Counted from the first letter of the stretch, positions 34,574 to 43,479 are shown. The stretch: DNA of 61,962 bases from Rhodanobacter denitrificans (GCA_017848855.1 JAFIHF010000065.1:1-61962), one strand, 5' to 3'. Notes: generated from the letters alone by a model not told the origin. Numbers and translations are program-made.

Positions 34574-35320
34574 ATGGCCGACCATTTCCAGCTACGCCTC
34601 GCCGACAGCCGCATGCTGGCGCCCAGCGTGCGCCACCTTGCGTTCGAGCGCGTGGACGGCCAACCGCTGGCGTTCACCCCCGGCCAGTTCCTGCAGATCC
34701 ACTTCCACTACGACGACGGCACGCCGACCAAGCGCAGCTACTCGGTGGGCACGGTGGGCGACGGCGCCTCGCCAGTGCAGCGTGTCGAAATCGCGGTGAG
34801 CTACGTCGACGGCGGCGCGGCGACCAAGCTGCTCGGCGAGCTGCCGATCGGCGGCGTGGTCGACGCCAGCGGCCCCTACGGCCGCTTCTGCCTGCAGGCC
34901 GCCGACGCGCACCCGCGCTACCTGCTGATCGCCACCGGCACCGGCGTCACCCCCTACCGCGCGATGCTGCCACAGCTCGAACAACTGCTGGCCAAAGGCG
35001 GCCGCGAAGTGGTGCTGCTGTACGGCGCGCGCAACGAAACCGAGCTGCTCTACGGCGAGGAGTTCGAAGCCTTCGCGCAGGCGCATCCCGGCTTCACCTT
35101 CCACGGCTGCCTCAGCCGCCAGCCGCGCGCGGTGCCGCGCCCTGGCGACCGCAGCGGCCACGTGCAGGGCGTGCTGGCCGAACTCGCGCCGCACGCCGAC
35201 CGCGACATCGCCTATCTCTGCGGCAACCCCGACATGGTCGACGCCGCCTTCGCCGCACTGAAGGAATACGGCTTGCCGGTGGCGCAGATCCGGCGTGAGA
35301 AGTACGTCTCGTCGCGATAA
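34574..35320 (+). CDS. fpr: Ferredoxin-NADP+ reductase
   Basis: A 248-aa flavoenzyme exchanging electrons between NADPH and ferredoxin or flavodoxin. The FAD-binding motif is KRSYSVGT, the NADP-binding loop is LLIATGTGVTPYRAML, and the C-terminal motifs are AYLCGNPDMVD and EKYVSSR. Length fits bacterial Fpr. It stands alone, divergent from the ABC exporter, and is followed by a 504-bp space. Confidence 0.9.
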   Translation: MADHFQLRLADSRMLAPSVRHLAFERVDGQPLAFTPGQFLQIHFHYDDGTPTKRSYSVGTVGDGASPVQRVEIAVSYVDGGAATKLLGELPIGGVVDASGPYGRFCLQAADAHPRYLLIATGTGVTPYRAMLPQLEQLLAKGGREVVLLYGARNETELLYGEEFEAFAQAHPGFTFHGCLSRQPRAVPRPGDRSGHVQGVLAELAPHADRDIAYLCGNPDMVDAAFAALKEYGLPVAQIRREKYVSSR

Positions 35321-35824
35321 GAGCTGCCCATCGCACAACAGGACGATCGCAGTCGCGGCACTTTCCGGTGCCCATTCGCGGGCTGCGCGGCATTTCCGGT
35401 GGATATCGACGCACGCCCTGCCGTCGCCACCCCGTCCGTGCCACCGCATATTCCGAAATTGCTTGAAGCCCTTCCCGGGATGCGCGGGTACAAAGCCGCG
35501 CTCCGGTTTGCGTGCACGCATCGGACAGGCGGGGGGGCAGGGGCGGCTCGGCTGGTGCATGGCGACCAGCTTTTGTTCCGGGTCAAGGATTGGCCGCCGA
35601 CTCGTGATGTCAGCCTGCGCCTTCAATGCTTGTAGGTTTACTGTCACAATGTGACACGGTTCGCAGAATGTTCTGCTGAATTTCGTCAGTCACGGCGTGA
35701 TGGATGGCTCGGATTTTCATTGTGCGGACCTCGCGAATCCGCTTGCCGACAGCGTTTCCATGCGTGGCATGTAAGTTGCTTGAGTGTCGCAACCATTAAG
35801 GTTTCTGCCTTCGCAGCCGCAGCC
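35321..35824 (+). other. Intergenic space before the fimbrial operon
   Basis: 504 bp without a supported gene. A 78-aa reading frame at 35399-35635 has no ribosome site or recognisable content. The right part holds the palindrome at 35642-35656. The stretch 35657-35824 could be a leader; the first fimbrial gene also reads open from 35651, but the signal peptide argues for a start at 35825. Confidence 0.5.
35622..35656 (+). promoter_or_regulatory. Candidate promoter and operator of the fimbrial operon
   Basis: TTCAAT (35622-35627), 17 bp, and CACAAT (35645-35650) make a weak sigma-70 promoter. The -10 lies within the perfect palindrome TGTCACA-A-TGTGACA (35642-35656). A protein bound there would block transcription. 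The half-sites are not in CRP order (TGTGA-N6-TCACA), so another regulator family is likely. Confidence 0.4.
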
Positions 35825-36397
35825 ATGATCGCCGCTCCGATTCCCACCGTGAAAACATGCCGCTGGCGCACCGTCGTCGCCGCCGCCGTCGCGTGTCTCC
35901 TCGGCATGGCGTCGGTTTCCGCGGCGTTTGGGGGAAGTGCGACCGGGGCCATGGACGTGCGGCTGCGGCTGGAATCGAGCTGCGAGTTCATCACTGGGAA
36001 CATGGACGGCGCATTGCTGGATTTTGGCCGCACGGCAGGCGGCGCCCGGTCGCCAGTCGAGGGGCAGGCGTTTTCGGCAAAGGGCGCTGCCGTCGTGACC
36101 GTTGTCTGTTCCGGCTCGTTCACGGGAGGGAATGCGCCGGTGCTGACCGTCGGCAACGGCATGCATGCGCAAGGAGCGCAGCGCTACCTGGTGGGGCCCG
36201 ATGACGAGCGCATCGCCTACGACCTTTACGCCGATCCCGCGCAACACGTGCTGCTCGATCCCCTGACCCCGGTGCAACTGGCGATCCCTACGGCGGGCGT
36301 GCCGGCGCATTTTTCCATCTATGGCCGTATCCCGGACATCGGAGATCCCATTGCCGGGCGCTACACCGATGTCGTGTGGCTGACCTTGTCCTATTGA
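35825..36397 (+). CDS. Spore coat U domain pilin-like protein
   Basis: A secreted 190-aa SCPU-domain protein, the fold of archaic chaperone-usher pilins. A signal peptide is followed by the domain with its Cys pair (SSCEF and VVCSG), a GALLDFG turn, and the C-terminal donor-strand region GRYTDVVWLTLSY. The ATG at 35825 is chosen because it starts the signal peptide; no strong ribosome site is seen. It is the first gene of the operon, 10 bp before the chaperone, and probably a minor subunit. Confidence 0.82.
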   Translation: MIAAPIPTVKTCRWRTVVAAAVACLLGMASVSAAFGGSATGAMDVRLRLESSCEFITGNMDGALLDFGRTAGGARSPVEGQAFSAKGAAVVTVVCSGSFTGGNAPVLTVGNGMHAQGAQRYLVGPDDERIAYDLYADPAQHVLLDPLTPVQLAIPTAGVPAHFSIYGRIPDIGDPIAGRYTDVVWLTLSY

Positions 36398-36407
36398 TCG
36401 AGACGGA

Positions 36408-37154
36408 ATGCCCCTCATGAAGCTCATGTCATCGCTGGTGCTCGCCTTGGGACTGCTAGGCGCCGTGGCACAGCCGGTTGCGGCTGCATCGCTGCGGATT
36501 TCGCCGATCGGCCTCGATCTGGCTTCCAGCGAACGCGCGGGGTCGATGACGCTGGTGAACACCGGCGCCGATCCGGTCAATCTCCAGCTGCGCATTTTCA
36601 AGTGGACGCAGGTGAATGGCGAAGAGGTGTTGACGCCTACCACCGAAATGCTGGTCAGCCCGCCGGCCACGAGCATTCCTCCCGGCGCTTCGTACACGGT
36701 GCGCGTGGCGCGTGAGTCGAATGCGCCGGTACACGATGAACTGAGCTATCGCGTCTTCATCGACGAGCTGCCCAAGCCCGTCGATCCGCGCACCCTGGGC
36801 CAGGGTGTCTCGATGGTGCTGCGCACGTCGCTGCCCGTATTCGTGGTCGATCCCAAGGCCTTCGCCAAGCTCACGTGGCGGGTGTGGGAGGATGCCGATG
36901 GCCTGCACGCGGAGGCCACCAACAGCGGACAGCGCCACGCCAAGATCGTGGGCCTGACCGTGCGACCCGAGAGTGGTGCGCCGCTGGTCTTCGGTGCAGG
37001 GCTCAACGGCTACGTGCTGTCCGGTTCACACAAGCGCTTCGACCTCAAGCTGAAGCCCGGCACCAAGCCGCTCGCGACCGGCGAGGCCGTGAAACTCACT
37101 GCAAGCGATGGCGGTCAAGCCATCGAGGAAAGCCTGCATGTCGAAGATCGCTGA
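36408..37154 (+). CDS. Fimbrial chaperone (PapD/CsuC family)
   Basis: A 248-aa periplasmic chaperone that caps pilin subunits by donor-strand complementation. Signal peptide (cut near VAAA-SL), then two Ig-like domains. The motifs LRISPIGLDL (strand A) and SYRVFIDELP (end of strand F/G region) are those of the archaic CsuC group. Its end overlaps the usher start by 17 bp. Confidence 0.9.
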   Translation: MPLMKLMSSLVLALGLLGAVAQPVAAASLRISPIGLDLASSERAGSMTLVNTGADPVNLQLRIFKWTQVNGEEVLTPTTEMLVSPPATSIPPGASYTVRVARESNAPVHDELSYRVFIDELPKPVDPRTLGQGVSMVLRTSLPVFVVDPKAFAKLTWRVWEDADGLHAEATNSGQRHAKIVGLTVRPESGAPLVFGAGLNGYVLSGSHKRFDLKLKPGTKPLATGEAVKLTASDGGQAIEESLHVEDR

Positions 37155-39588
37155 TCGACTTGCGGTTCGCCTCCTCTGTATTGCCGTCAGTTCCTGTTTC
37201 AGTGCCTTGGCCCATTCCGCGCCGCTGCCCGCGACGCTTTCGGCGGGCGAACCCATGTCGCCGATACAGTCGACCCCGCCCGAGCCGCCAAGCACCGCCG
37301 GCGACAACCAGCTCATGGTGCTGGAGGTGGTGCTCAACAATACCGACACGCACGAACTGTTGACCGTCAGGCATGAAACGGACGGTAGTTTCAGCGCCAG
37401 GGCCGACGACCTGCGGCGTCTGCGCCTGAAGATCGACCCGGCGTTGCCGTCGGATGCCATGGTGCACCTGCGCGACCTGCCTGGCTTGGCCGTGCGTTAT
37501 GACGTGGCCAACCAGACCCTGGCGCTGCAAGCGCCGGACGCATTGATGGATACCTACGACGTGCAGTTGGGCGGTACTCCGCAGCGAACCAACCTCGCTG
37601 CGATCCACCCGATGACCTCGGCGATCCTCAACTACGGGTTGTACGACACCAACGAGGGCGGCAGGAACCATCTCTCGGGCAGCTTCGAGGGATTGCTGAG
37701 CACTCGTGCGGGTGTTTTCTCGACAACCGCGATCTACAACCAGGGCATGGTCGCCGGCTACGACAGGACCGTGCGCCTGGACAGCCGCTGGCGCTATGTC
37801 GATGCCGCGAAAATCCGCTCCTATACCGTCGGCGATTTCGTCAGCAACGCGCTTTCGTGGACCAACAGCGTGCGTCTGGCGGGCTTCCAGTTCTCCAGCG
37901 CGTTCGATCAGCGCCCGGACATCGTGACCGCAGCGCTGCCGCAGTTCTCCGGGTCGGCGGCGCTCCCGTCCACCCTGGACCTGTACGTCAACCAGCAGCG
38001 CGTGTTTGCCGGCGACGTCCCGGCCGGCCCGTTCCAGCTGAAATCGTTGCCCTACGTATCGGGCGGCAACGTCACTCTCGTCGCCACGGACGCGACCGGT
38101 CGCCAGGTCACCACGACGCAGGCGTACTACTACAACGCGCAACAGTTGCGGCAGGGCGTGTTCGAGTATTCGTTCGACGTCGGCGTACCGCGGTTGAACT
38201 ACGGGTTGCGGTCGTCCGAGTACGACCAGACGGTGTTCGCCTCGGGCTCGATGCGCTACGGCCTGACCAACCGCACCACGGTCGAGGGGCATGCGGAATC
38301 GTCGGCCGACGGCCTGGCCAACATGGGCGGCGGCATCGTGCAGGGCCTTGGCGGCTACGGCACGATCAGCGCCTCGCTGGCCGGCAGCCATTACAAGAGC
38401 TGGACCGGCAGCCAGGCCTCGATCAACCTGCAGGGCCAGATCGATGACGTGCGCCTGTACGTCGGCACCCAGCGTACCTTCGGCGACTATTTCGATCTCG
38501 CGCGCGTGTCCGGCTATCGCTACCAGCGCAGCCATCCATGGTTCAACGTGGGCGGCGTCGCCGATCCGAGCCAGACGGCCGAGGCCACGGCAGTCGACCG
38601 CGCCGGCATCAGCTTCACGCCCTGGTTCGATCCGACCTCGGTCAATCTCAGCTACAACCGCATCAGCTACGCCGGCGGAACGCTGCGCACGGTCAACATG
38701 TCGCTTTCGCGCGCGCTGACCCACCGCGTCAGCCTGTTCGCCAATGCCTACACCGGTCTGGGCAATCAGGCCGATCGTGGCGTCTACCTGTCGGTAAGCG
38801 TCAACCTCGACCACAACATCACCACCCAGTCCACGATCACCAGCGACAACGGCCACATGGGCTACACCCAGCAGGTCAATGGCCTGGCCGGGCAGCGGCA
38901 GGGCGACGTGGGCTGGGGCGCTGCCGGCAGCTACTACGCCGACGCGCCGTCACAGGGAAATGCCTACCTCAGCTGGCGCACCAACTATGCGCAGCTGCGT
39001 GGCGACGTCTATCAATACGGCGGCAGCACCCGTACCGACCTGTCGATGGAAGGCTCGCTGGTGGCTGCGGGCGGCGGCGTATTTGCGGCACCCCAGATAG
39101 GCGATGCCTACGCCATCGTGACCAACGCCGGCCCCGGCTCCAAGGTGATGCAGGGCGGCGTGCTCATCGGCCAGGCGAACGGCAGCGGCCGGTTGTTCCT
39201 GCCGAACATCACGCCCTACTACGAGCAGCATGTCTATCTCGACCCGTCCACGCTGCAGGACGGCTGGCAGCCCGCCGTCACCGAGCGGGTCGCGGTGGCC
39301 GGTTATCGCCAGGGCACCGTCATCGATTTCGGCGCCAAGCGGATCCACGACGCCGTGGTGACCCTGCTCGGCAAGGACGGCAAGCCCATCGCGCCGGGCT
39401 ATACCGCGCAGCTGGCGGGCGGCGGGAGCGCGATGGTCGGTTACGGCGGCCAGGCCTATTTCCAGGAACTGAAGCCCCATAACCAGATCACCATCGACCT
39501 CGGTCCGGCAGGCACCTGCTCGGCGCGTTTCGATTACGACATGCAAGGGAAGCCGCAACAGCAGATAGGGCCCGTGACATGCCAGTGA
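37138..39588 (+). CDS. Outer membrane fimbrial usher
   Basis: An 816-aa usher that secretes and assembles pilins through a 24-strand barrel. N-terminal chaperone-binding domain (to about 150), barrel with the middle plug, and C-terminal domains ending RFDYDMQGKPQQQIGPVTC with the Cys pair typical of the archaic group. Signal peptide at the N-terminus (cut near AHS-AP). The ATG at 37138 lies within the end of the chaperone gene, so translation is coupled. Confidence 0.93.
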   Translation: MSKIADRLAVRLLCIAVSSCFSALAHSAPLPATLSAGEPMSPIQSTPPEPPSTAGDNQLMVLEVVLNNTDTHELLTVRHETDGSFSARADDLRRLRLKIDPALPSDAMVHLRDLPGLAVRYDVANQTLALQAPDALMDTYDVQLGGTPQRTNLAAIHPMTSAILNYGLYDTNEGGRNHLSGSFEGLLSTRAGVFSTTAIYNQGMVAGYDRTVRLDSRWRYVDAAKIRSYTVGDFVSNALSWTNSVRLAGFQFSSAFDQRPDIVTAALPQFSGSAALPSTLDLYVNQQRVFAGDVPAGPFQLKSLPYVSGGNVTLVATDATGRQVTTTQAYYYNAQQLRQGVFEYSFDVGVPRLNYGLRSSEYDQTVFASGSMRYGLTNRTTVEGHAESSADGLANMGGGIVQGLGGYGTISASLAGSHYKSWTGSQASINLQGQIDDVRLYVGTQRTFGDYFDLARVSGYRYQRSHPWFNVGGVADPSQTAEATAVDRAGISFTPWFDPTSVNLSYNRISYAGGTLRTVNMSLSRALTHRVSLFANAYTGLGNQADRGVYLSVSVNLDHNITTQSTITSDNGHMGYTQQVNGLAGQRQGDVGWGAAGSYYADAPSQGNAYLSWRTNYAQLRGDVYQYGGSTRTDLSMEGSLVAAGGGVFAAPQIGDAYAIVTNAGPGSKVMQGGVLIGQANGSGRLFLPNITPYYEQHVYLDPSTLQDGWQPAVTERVAVAGYRQGTVIDFGAKRIHDAVVTLLGKDGKPIAPGYTAQLAGGGSAMVGYGGQAYFQELKPHNQITIDLGPAGTCSARFDYDMQGKPQQQIGPVTCQ

Positions 39589-39959
39589 ATCGTTCCCTCC
39601 CGATGCTGCTGTGCGTGGGCCTCGCCTTGCTGGTGCTGGCATGGCCGGCGCATGCGCAGGATCAGTTGGGCGACACCGCCCACCTTTACCCGCTGGGTTC
39701 GCCGGCGCTCGGTGCGCGTGGCCGGCCGCGGGCCTTCGGGCGGCTGTTCGTGCAACTGGAAGTGGTGCCCACTTGCACGTTCGATGCCGGCCGCATCCCG
39801 CAGCCGGTGACGATCCATTGCACGCGCGGCGTGCTGTATCGCGCGCGGATTCTCAACGATGCCGATGCGGCATTCGACGCGACCCGGATGTTCGCGCCGG
39901 GTACGGGCGGCAGCGGACTGGTGCGCATCGGTGCGCAACGCCTGGAAGTGGAGTTCTGA
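39579..39959 (+). CDS. Short SCPU-like subunit (half domain)
   Basis: A secreted 126-aa protein overlapping the usher by 10 bp. After the signal peptide (cut near AHA-QD) it has the first half of an SCPU domain: QLEVVPTCTFDAG and VTIHCTRGVLYRARILND. The second half, with the GxYxDTVxVTV donor strand, is replaced by a short end (IGAQRLEVEF). It may be a terminator or adaptor subunit that is not itself extended, or a shortened gene copy. Confidence 0.7.
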   Translation: MPVNRSLPMLLCVGLALLVLAWPAHAQDQLGDTAHLYPLGSPALGARGRPRAFGRLFVQLEVVPTCTFDAGRIPQPVTIHCTRGVLYRARILNDADAAFDATRMFAPGTGGSGLVRIGAQRLEVEF

Positions 39960-39961
39960 TC

Positions 39962-41023
39962 ATGCTGTCAACCGCGTCATCGTTGTTGCGTCGCTGCCGG
40001 CAGGGCCTGCTGAGCCTGCTGGCCTGCGGCGGGGTCATGAGCAGCGTGCTGATGGCTGGCCTGATCGGCACGCCGCTGGCATTGGTCTCGCCGCCGGCCA
40101 TGGCGACGTGCACGATGACGGGCAGCACCAGCGCGACTTTCACCTACACCGCGGCCACCATCAGCAATGCGGCCGCGCTGCCGTTTGCCAACACATGGTC
40201 GTGTGTGGGCAACGGCGGCGCCAAGGGCAACAGCCCAAACGTCTGCTACGAGTCGACATTCGGTGGCACCGTCGCCAATGGCGGCAGCACGATGACGTAC
40301 ACGGTGGGGCTCAACGATGGCCTGAACACCATTGCCAGCATGGTCAACGGGCACCTGTACGGCAGCACGAACGGCAGCAACAACAACGTACTCACGAATC
40401 CTGCGACTGGTACTAATTCGCTGGCACCGACGCTCACCGTGACCGTGCCGGCTGGGCAGGCCGTGGGCAAGCCGGTCGGCACCTACTCGACCAACAATCT
40501 GCAGTTCATGTTCGACGAACAGGGCAACTACGGCGCCTGCGAAGGAAACTTCAATCCATCCAGCGCCAACTGGGACGCCATCGGCCCGGTGACCTACACG
40601 GCCAACTTCGTGGTTCCCCCCGTCTGCACGCTGGTTTCAACCACCACGGTCGACTTCGGCAACATCCAGGGCGCTACCACGGTGGCGGCGGGCGGCATAT
40701 CCGCCACCGGCGCGGTTGCCGTGCAGTGCAACCAGGGGGCGGCCTACACGGTGTATCTGGGTAACGGCAACAACTACACCACCACGCGCCGGATGAAGTC
40801 CGGTACCAGTTACCTCCCTTACGCGCTGTACCAGAACAGCGCCCACACCATTGCCTGGAACGCGACCAACGTCGGCACTGTCGGCGGCGCAGGCGGCGTC
40901 AACGGCACCGGCAACGGCAGCAGCCAGACGCTGACGGTGTACGCGTGGATTCCGCCCGGCACCGTCGTGCCGGCCACCCTCGGCACCTATACCGACACCG
41001 TCGTTGTCACGGTGAACTACTGA
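39962..41023 (+). CDS. Two-domain SCPU fimbrial tip protein (CsuE-like)
   Basis: A 353-aa secreted protein with two SCPU-like domains: a divergent N-terminal one (from CTMTGSTSATFTYTAATIS) rich in Asn, Ser and Thr, and a standard C-terminal one (VVPPVCTLVSTTTVDFGNI to GTYTDTVVVTVNY). This is the plan of the CsuE tip adhesin. The long N-terminal signal region (about 45 aa) is unusual. It starts 2 bp after the previous gene. Confidence 0.82.
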   Translation: MLSTASSLLRRCRQGLLSLLACGGVMSSVLMAGLIGTPLALVSPPAMATCTMTGSTSATFTYTAATISNAAALPFANTWSCVGNGGAKGNSPNVCYESTFGGTVANGGSTMTYTVGLNDGLNTIASMVNGHLYGSTNGSNNNVLTNPATGTNSLAPTLTVTVPAGQAVGKPVGTYSTNNLQFMFDEQGNYGACEGNFNPSSANWDAIGPVTYTANFVVPPVCTLVSTTTVDFGNIQGATTVAAGGISATGAVAVQCNQGAAYTVYLGNGNNYTTTRRMKSGTSYLPYALYQNSAHTIAWNATNVGTVGGAGGVNGTGNGSSQTLTVYAWIPPGTVVPATLGTYTDTVVVTVNY

Positions 41024-41220
41024 ATCCTGCCGCCATGATCGCTCGCTCAACGACCAATACGCCGCATCAGCGGCGACCAGCCACCGGACCGCCTGCCGGC
41101 GGCCGCAGTTGTCCGGGCGCGGGGGCCTCGGACGACGCGATCAACGCCCCGGCCTGCTGCAGGCCATTGCAGTCGTCTCGGAAGAAATCCACGTTTCACC
41201 ATCAAACAGAGGACATCACC

Positions 41221-41742
41221 ATGCGCAAGACCACTATCACCCTGGGCCTGATCACTGCCCTGCTCGCCGCCCCGGCTTTCGCCGGTTCGATCACCGGCAA
41301 CCTGACCGTCCAGGCCAACGTCGTGGCCGGTTGCAACCTCAACACGAAAGCTGCCGCCGGTAACGGCAACGGCCTGCTTGACTTTGGCAACATCACCTCG
41401 ACCCTTGCGGCGAACGATGCCAACACCAAAACCACCGGCAGCTACGGCGTGTCGGTGGTCTGCACCAACACCACGCAATATACGGTGTATGCAAACAACG
41501 GCGCGAATGCTTCTAGTGGCCAGAACAACATGAAGGGTCCGGGCGGTGCGCTGTTGCCGTACAACCTGTACTCGGATGCACCCGGTGGTAACTTGTTCCC
41601 GACCTCGTCCGCCGCGGCGTTGAGCTACACGGGTAACGGTACGGCGCAGACCGTCGACTTCTATGGTCGGATTCCCGCGGGTGCCCTGCTGCCGGCACCA
41701 GGTCTCTACACCGACACCGTGACCGTCACGATCGCCTACTGA
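41221..41742 (+). CDS. Major SCPU pilin (CsuA/B-like)
   Basis: A 173-aa pilin with a clean signal peptide (cut AFA-GS), Cys pair (GCNLNT and VVCTNT), GLLDFGNI and the terminal GLYTDTVTVTIAY. Good ribosome site (AGAGGA) and its own 197-bp upstream gap suggest stronger expression than its neighbours, as expected of the main shaft subunit. Confidence 0.85.
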   Translation: MRKTTITLGLITALLAAPAFAGSITGNLTVQANVVAGCNLNTKAAAGNGNGLLDFGNITSTLAANDANTKTTGSYGVSVVCTNTTQYTVYANNGANASSGQNNMKGPGGALLPYNLYSDAPGGNLFPTSSAAALSYTGNGTAQTVDFYGRIPAGALLPAPGLYTDTVTVTIAY

Positions 41743-41862
41743 TCGGGTTTGCTATAACCGCATGGAATCGGTATCGCTTGCATGGTGTTCTTCATGGGCG
41801 CCATGCAGGCGGCCGGTTTTCGAATGGAGCAGTTCACTCGTGCCGCATTCCGGGATCCCGTC

Positions 41863-42396
41863 ATGACCCGATCCACAATGGTGGCAATTCTGCTTGCGGG
41901 CGTGCTGGCCTGCCCGGCGGTTCGCGCCGGCGACCAGCATGGTGCGGTATCCGTCGTCGCGGCGGTCACCAGTTCCTGCAATATCGGCGGCGATCCGTCG
42001 CTGAAGCTGGCGCGCGGCCTGCTGGATTTTGGCCTGCACCGCGTGGTTGACGTGGTGGCGATTCGGGGCAGCCGCAGCCTTTCACAGCCGGTCAAGGGCG
42101 ACATGCTCCTGCAATGCACCAGTGTGGATGTCGCTCCGGAGGTTTCCTTCGGCTACGGCCTGCATGCCACCGGCAAGCAGCGCAACCTGGAAGGTCCCAA
42201 CGGTACGCTGATTCCCTACGAGCTGCTGCGCGGCGGCAGCGCCAGTGACGGCTTCTGGGACGACCAGTCGTACCCGGTCGACATCGTCGCCGGTCGGCCT
42301 GGCAGCATTCCTGTCTATGGCCGCATCGTCTCCCTGCCTGCCAATGCCGGGGACGGGCTTTATACCGACACCGTTACGGTGCAGGTCGATTTCTAG
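41863..42396 (+). CDS. SCPU domain pilin-like protein
   Basis: A 177-aa secreted SCPU protein. The ATG at 41863 begins the signal peptide (cut near VRA-GD); a longer frame from 41782 exists but adds an unlikely N-terminus. Cys residues in SSCNIGG and LQCTS, GLLDFGLHRV, and the ending GLYTDTVTVQVDF fit the family. It closes the fimbrial cluster; the next operon has its own promoter 28 bp later. Confidence 0.82.
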   Translation: MTRSTMVAILLAGVLACPAVRAGDQHGAVSVVAAVTSSCNIGGDPSLKLARGLLDFGLHRVVDVVAIRGSRSLSQPVKGDMLLQCTSVDVAPEVSFGYGLHATGKQRNLEGPNGTLIPYELLRGGSASDGFWDDQSYPVDIVAGRPGSIPVYGRIVSLPANAGDGLYTDTVTVQVDF

Positions 42397-42411
42397 CAGC
42401 CCTTCCATCAA

Positions 42412-42429
42412 TGTAAAGCATACTTGACA
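42412..42429. promoter_or_regulatory. Operator 1 of the XRE-NatAB operon
   Basis: TGTAAAG-CATA-CTTGACA, a palindrome with one mismatch. Its right half is the -35 hexamer TTGACA (42424-42429). It is 47 bp from operator 2, about four and a half helical turns. Confidence 0.7.
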
Positions 42430-42453
42430 TATCGCCGGAGGCGAGGCTAGGCT
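42424..42453 (+). promoter_or_regulatory. Promoter of the XRE-NatAB operon
   Basis: Consensus TTGACA (42424-42429), 18-bp spacer, TAGGCT (42448-42453). It lies between two copies of the same palindrome, so it is probably repressed, most simply by the XRE protein at 43904-44098. Confidence 0.65.
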
Positions 42454-42458
42454 GCGCA

Positions 42459-42476
42459 TGTAAAGGACACTTTACA
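42459..42476. promoter_or_regulatory. Operator 2 of the XRE-NatAB operon
   Basis: The perfect palindrome TGTAAAG-GACA-CTTTACA is placed at the expected transcription start, just after the -10 box. Same half-sites and same 4-bp centre as operator 1. Confidence 0.75.
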
Positions 42477-42491
42477 GTCCTGGGGTATCCC

Positions 42492-42857
42492 ATGCGCAAG
42501 TCGTTTCCAGCAGTCAAGACGATAACCCGGCCCCTGTCCGCGTTCTCGCTGTCGGTCGCCGCCATCGCCGAATGCACGGTCGAGGACACGGCGACCGACT
42601 ACCGCCCGCTGTTGAGGCAGGCGGACATGCCGATCCTGAAGGTCTCACCGTACTGCGCGCCGGATTTCGACGCCGCCGCGGCGGTGAGCAAGCAGCCGGC
42701 GATGAGCGAGACACAGAAGGCCTCGTACTACCAGACGCTGTTGGCGAATGCGCCACGGGCGAAGGTCGTGTCGATCGCGCCCTCGCGGTATTTCGCGATG
42801 CTCGACCGGCCGGCGGAGTTCCGGCAGGCGCCGGGCGATTTCCCGGCTTCCTGGTGA
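42492..42857 (+). pseudogene. Remnant of an alpha/beta hydrolase (C-terminal part)
   Basis: A 121-aa frame resembling only the last third of an alpha/beta hydrolase: a DYRPLLRQADMPILKV strand, then AKVVSIAPSRYFAMLDRPAEF. In working enzymes of this type the catalytic His precedes FAMLD (SRHFAMLD); here it is Tyr. The nucleophile part is absent, and two prolines (QAPGDFPAS) stand where Leu is usual. It sits directly after the operator pair and could still be translated as the first cistron. An alternative is a small, repurposed protein. Confidence 0.55.
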
Positions 42858-42867
42858 GGGCGCGCTG

Positions 42868-43479
42868 ATGCGACGGTTCACGGAAAGGCAGTACCAGCGC
42901 CAGTTGATGGTGGCGATGGCCTTGTATGTCGGCTTCATGCTGCTGGCCTGGCCCTCGGTGCGGAGCGTCGGCAGCGTGCCGCTGAAAGTGTTGCTGGCGC
43001 TGCTGCCGGCGGCGCTGATGCTCTACGTGATCGGCCTGATGGCACGGCGCATCCTGCACAGCGACGAGCTGGAGCAGCGCACGCACCTGGTTGCGCTGGG
43101 CGTGGCCACGGCGCTGGTGGGGGCGGCCAGCCTGGTCGGCGGTTTTCTCGCTGCGGCGAAGCTGGTGCAGCTGGACGGCACCGTGCTGATCTGGGTGTTC
43201 CCGCTGCAACTGATGGCCTACGGCTTCACGCGCTGGCGGGTGAACCGGCGCTACGGCCACGACGCGGCCTGCGCCGAGGGCGGTTACTCGTTCCGCCAGC
43301 GCCTGATGCTGTTCCTCGCGCTGATGGCGGCGGTGGCGCTGGCCGGGTACTGGCGCCACGGCGCTTTCGACCTCGGCATGCTGGCAGGCATGGGCGCGGC
43401 CTTGGTGGTGGCGCTGGCATGGCAGGCGTATCGCTACTGGCAGCGGCGCCACGTGCCGTCCGAGGAGCGGGTGCGATGA
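42868..43479 (+). CDS. Multi-pass membrane protein of the XRE-NatAB operon
   Basis: A 203-aa protein with about six predicted helices in two blocks, around a charged loop (TRWRVNRRYGHDAA). After the second helix it has the pattern RRILHSDELEQRTHL, shared with the next gene (RHMLRQDELQQRIEL) and with 44116-44511 (RRCDELRRRLELEA). The three therefore look like paralogues, similar in kind to small membrane proteins that pair with XRE regulators. Function unknown. Ribosome site GAGGG; ATGA overlap with the next gene. Confidence 0.65.
   Translation: MRRFTERQYQRQLMVAMALYVGFMLLAWPSVRSVGSVPLKVLLALLPAALMLYVIGLMARRILHSDELEQRTHLVALGVATALVGAASLVGGFLAAAKLVQLDGTVLIWVFPLQLMAYGFTRWRVNRRYGHDAACAEGGYSFRQRLMLFLALMAAVALAGYWRHGAFDLGMLAGMGAALVVALAWQAYRYWQRRHVPSEERVR

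Noticed and set aside
35399-35635. A 78-aa frame before the fimbrial operon
   Set aside because: No ribosome site, no recognisable domain and no hydrophobic or structured pattern.
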